This document shows, in pieces, positions 61,246 to 64,000 of a stretch of 64,000 nt of DNA (the stretch's first letter is position 1; each line of letters opens with the position of its first letter). The notes under the pieces were generated by a model that had not been told where the DNA came from, did not search any database, and was given only the letters and a program-made list of their open reading frames with translations. The stretch is taken from positions 2,294,001 to 2,358,000 of the forward strand of contig NC_013037.1 in the NCBI RefSeq assembly GCF_000023125.1, read 5' to 3'. Position numbers and translations under genes: made by a program. Origin of the DNA: Dyadobacter fermentans DSM 18053. GTDB taxonomy: Bacteria; Bacteroidota; Bacteroidia; Cytophagales; Spirosomataceae.

Positions 61246-64000
61246 CTATTGCTTGACAACCTTGACCGCCCGTCCATCGCTGGTCGTGAGCAGATAGGTG
61301 CCGGAAGCAACCCTGCCCAGGTCAATGTCGACTGTCCTGTCTTTCACTGAAAATTCAAGAAGTTTCTGCCCTGCCGTATTCACGAGCCAGACCTTCCCAT
61401 CGACCGGCGGCGTCACCAGTTCGATGCGGGTGAAGCTGTTTGTAGGGTTTGGGAAGGCCATAATCGGGTTTTGATCTGCCGTGAGCACGCTGCGGAGCAT
61501 GCTTTAAGCGAACGTGCCGTCGGCGTCAATCATTTTTAGTTTGTATAAATTCTCTCCCGCCAGCGGCGCTGCATCGGTGAACTTATATTGAAGGTGGGAG
61601 TTGCTGGTCTGCGCTGCGGCCACCGAGCCGATTTCGCTCCACTTTTTGCCATCCGCACTGCGCATGATCACAAACGTTTCGCTGTTCACTTCCGAAGCCG
61701 TTTCCCAGTGAAGCTGCACCACAGCCCCTTCTTTCACAGCCTGAAACGAAACCAGTTCGACAGGCAATGCACCCCCCTGTGTTTTTACAAAAAACCCGGA
61801 AAACCCTTTTACATCAAAGGAAATCTCCCAGCGGGCATGATCGGCGTTCCATATAATGTCGCTGTCCTGAGGATCGATGGTTGAAATCCCGCCTGTGTAA
61901 GTGTTGGGAAGGCCGGTTGCATCCGGCGCACCCTCCTGGCTTTGGCCGCCGCGTTTTTCGATTCTCAGATTTGCCTTGCCGGCGGCATCAGTCGCATTTG
62001 CAGGAAGCGGCTTGCTGGCGGTCGCGTTAAAAGCATTAAACTCTTCCTGAGAGAAATAAAGCGTCACACGGCCCTCAGCCGAACCTGCATTTTCAGCCGG
62101 AAAAATTTCGTAATGTCTTTTTACAAAACCATCAGGCTGAGATGCCTCCACCCACACGCGCGCCGTCACATTGCCGCGCACCGGCTGCTCGCTGCCAACA
62201 CCTGCCACCGTGGCGATCAGCGATTCGCATCCCGACGCGTACACTGTGCTCCCGACACTGTTTTGATCGGCCTGCACGCTCTGAGCCGAGGTGGCCAGCG
62301 TTGCTCCTTGATCAGGATTTGTATTGCTGGCTTCATAAGCGCCAATATCGATGCTGCCAAGCTGGATGCGGAAATTCCCGGCCGCATCCGTCGCATATGA
62401 ATTTGATGCCGACAAGCCTGCATTGATCAACGGCGAGCATCCTGAAAGACTGTAATCCCCACCCGTAAAAGGCGCCCCGGACCATGACAGTGCAGATTTA
62501 AAGAGCGGATTGGTGTTGGCGTTAAATTCCCGGTGCCTGCATTTGCTTCAACGCCTTCCACCAGGCAATGCGAAAACAGCGTGCTGCCGCCCTGGGTGTT
62601 GTAGCGCTGTTTCCGCTGATCACCAAGTTGACTACATTCACGCCGTGGCCATAATTGTAAAACCCACCGCCAACAAAGCCGGTTGCGGTTCCCGGTGATC
62701 CGGCCATTGATCAGTGTCGGATAGCCGAAATCGACTGAAATACCGCCCCCACTGCTGCTAGCCGTATTTTTTTGTAACACAAAATTAGAAATTGTCGCTT
62801 TTGACCAAATCAAGTAAACCCCTCCGCCTGACCTGGCGGCATTGCCCGCTATGAACACATTGTTGATTTTGGGAGAAGAGTTCGCGACATAAATCCCGCC
62901 TCCCTCGTCTCTTCTTGCATCATAACCATTGATCTGGGTGGTCAGATCATTGTAGGCCGTGCCGCCGGTGATAGTGAATCCATCCAGCGCAGCCTCCCCT
63001 GCATTGCCAATGCAAACCACCACATGGTAAGCGTTGTTTCCCCGGTTGCTGGTGCTCAGGCCGTCCACCGTAATATCATTGTTATCAAGGTCGCCGCTGA
63101 GGATCGAGCGTCTCGCAGATTGCAGGTCGCGCTCCGAAAGCGAGGTTTCCGTGCCTTTGAAGCCGCCATAAATTTTGACGTCGATCTTCATTAAAAACGC
63201 ATTGTTGCGATCTCCGACAGATACGGTGGAAACGTCGTCAGCCCTGCGCCGCGGAACGTATTTGCCTTCCGCAACCCAAACCTGCTTTACATATTGTTTT
63301 TCAATCATCCCCTGAATGTCGTCGCTGGCATTCTCCCAGCTTGATCCATCGCCGGCACCACGGGCGGTCTGCATCACATATCGGATTTCATATATGGGCT
63401 CGACAGGCCGAACGCCGCCTTCGTGGGGGCCAAGGTCGATTCTTCCGTCGAGCAACCGGGCATTTCCGGCCAGGTCCAGTTCTGTCAAACCAAGCCCTTC
63501 AATGTCTGGCGTGCCTGCGTTGAGCAGCGGCGAGGTGGTCAGCAAGTGATAATCTCCATCTTTGGTAGGTGCCAGGCTAGCGAGCGCCGGGCTTACAAAA
63601 CCCGGGTTCGTGTTGCCGGGAAAATTTCCTTCGCCCGGTAGATCGATCCCGCCCACTAATGAGTGCGCAAATTCGGGCAAGCCGCCAGTCGCATTGTCGC
63701 TGTTCCCCCAAATGATGCTGTTTTAAATCTGGCCACCGGCTCGCCGAAGGAATAGATCCCTGCCCTTCCAAGCCCGGTGTTCCCGCTGATCGTGGTGTTC
63801 ACAACTTCCGTGGACGACCGATAAAAATACATTCCGCCACCATTCGAGGCCGTATTGCCGGTGATCAGCGTATTGCTAATCTTCCCGAGCGAGCTCCAAA
63901 CGGCGATTCCGCCCCCGTTGTCCCTCACTGCCGTGTTGCCTTTAAATTCGCAATGCGTAAGGGTCACCTCTGAGTCCGAAATTGAGAGCCCGCCGCCGCT
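61246..64000 (-). pseudogene. Choice-of-anchor-type beta-helix T9SS protein, frameshifted, runs off the window
   Basis: The gene enters from the right. Parallel beta-helix sequence appears at 63656-63967 (LITGNTASNGGGMYFY, VVNTTISGNTGLGRAG), then 62427-63680 (GSSWENASDDIQGMIEKQYV, VAEGKYVPRR), and a cleaved C-terminal part with SWSGAPFTGGDYSLSGCSP, EVNSETFVIMRSADGKKWSE and T9SS sorting domain AFPNPTNSFTRIEL ending VKVVKQ. Breaks: an A-run frameshift near 63723, further frameshifts near 62690, 62590 and 62510, and a TAA at 61504-61506. Either a decayed surface protein or a locally error-prone assembly. Confidence 0.8.

Noticed and set aside
1..64000. All frameshifts being sequencing errors
   Set aside because: Breaks are restricted to two accessory regions and coincide with true truncations; the 28-51 kb and 1-8.6 kb loci contain none. 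The right-edge gene remains ambiguous.

Overview
The window is chromosomal DNA of a Bacteroidota bacterium, most likely in the Cytophagales and Dyadobacter-like (inference, no rRNA present). The evidence is two SusC/SusD outer-membrane uptake pairs, several proteins with C-terminal type IX secretion sorting domains, many N-terminal lipobox lipoproteins, AraC regulators next to uptake loci, and promoters with the TAnnTTTG -7 element of this phylum. No tRNA, rRNA or CRISPR array was seen.

Region 1 (1-8.6 kb) is a compact sugar-acid locus on the minus strand: SusD (cut by the window edge), SusC, a sodium/solute symporter, an L-fuconate dehydratase of the enolase superfamily and an SDR dehydrogenase, with a divergent AraC regulator. 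It fits non-phosphorylative L-fucose (or a close analogue) uptake and breakdown. The two minus-strand promoters carry the same upstream motif at exactly the same distance from the -7 box.

Region 2 (8.7-28 kb) is accessory DNA: a GNAT-ankyrin fusion, a cupin, small lipoproteins, two alpha/beta hydrolases, a GIY-YIG-like protein, an MBL-fold hydrolase, a DUF285-repeat secreted protein, and many gene stubs (Crp/Fnr tail, quinone oxidoreductase, aspartate racemase head, receiver domain, DUF6624). One IS3-family element (23361-25974, GTT target duplication) is itself split by a second IS3-family element (24101-25397).

Region 3 (28-51 kb) is the most interesting part: about twenty intact genes in three minus-strand operons plus a divergent AraC gene. 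From upstream to downstream it encodes SusC/SusD, a phytanoyl-CoA-type dioxygenase, three sialidase-like propellers, an MFS transporter, a HEAT-type lipoprotein, two SDRs, an HpcH/HpaI aldolase, an aldo/keto reductase, a Gfo/Idh/MocA oxidoreductase, a RidA protein, two hydroxyacyl-CoA-dehydrogenase-type proteins, a class III aminotransferase, an M19 dipeptidase and a ceramidase-like hydrolase. A 38-bp element made of two half-sites 21 bp apart lies upstream of all three operons, with the -7 box 31-32 bp from the second half-site, and a fourth copy precedes the AraC gene. Canonical sialic-acid genes are absent and the propellers lack the FRIP arginine, so the substrate is probably not ordinary sialic acid. 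I read this as one regulon for an undescribed nitrogen-containing or acidic carbohydrate.

Region 4 (51.4-64 kb) holds a second DUF285-repeat secreted protein, a run of decayed genes (T9SS target, S74-type tail, SDR, hydrolase, RND pump), an intact TolC-type lipoprotein, a three-gene redox/deaminase unit (PNPOx-like, 2Fe-2S flavin reductase, CMP/dCMP-type deaminase), a serine-recombinase remnant, and a frameshifted beta-helix T9SS protein running off the right edge. Decay is confined to regions 2 and 4; the two catabolic loci are intact.
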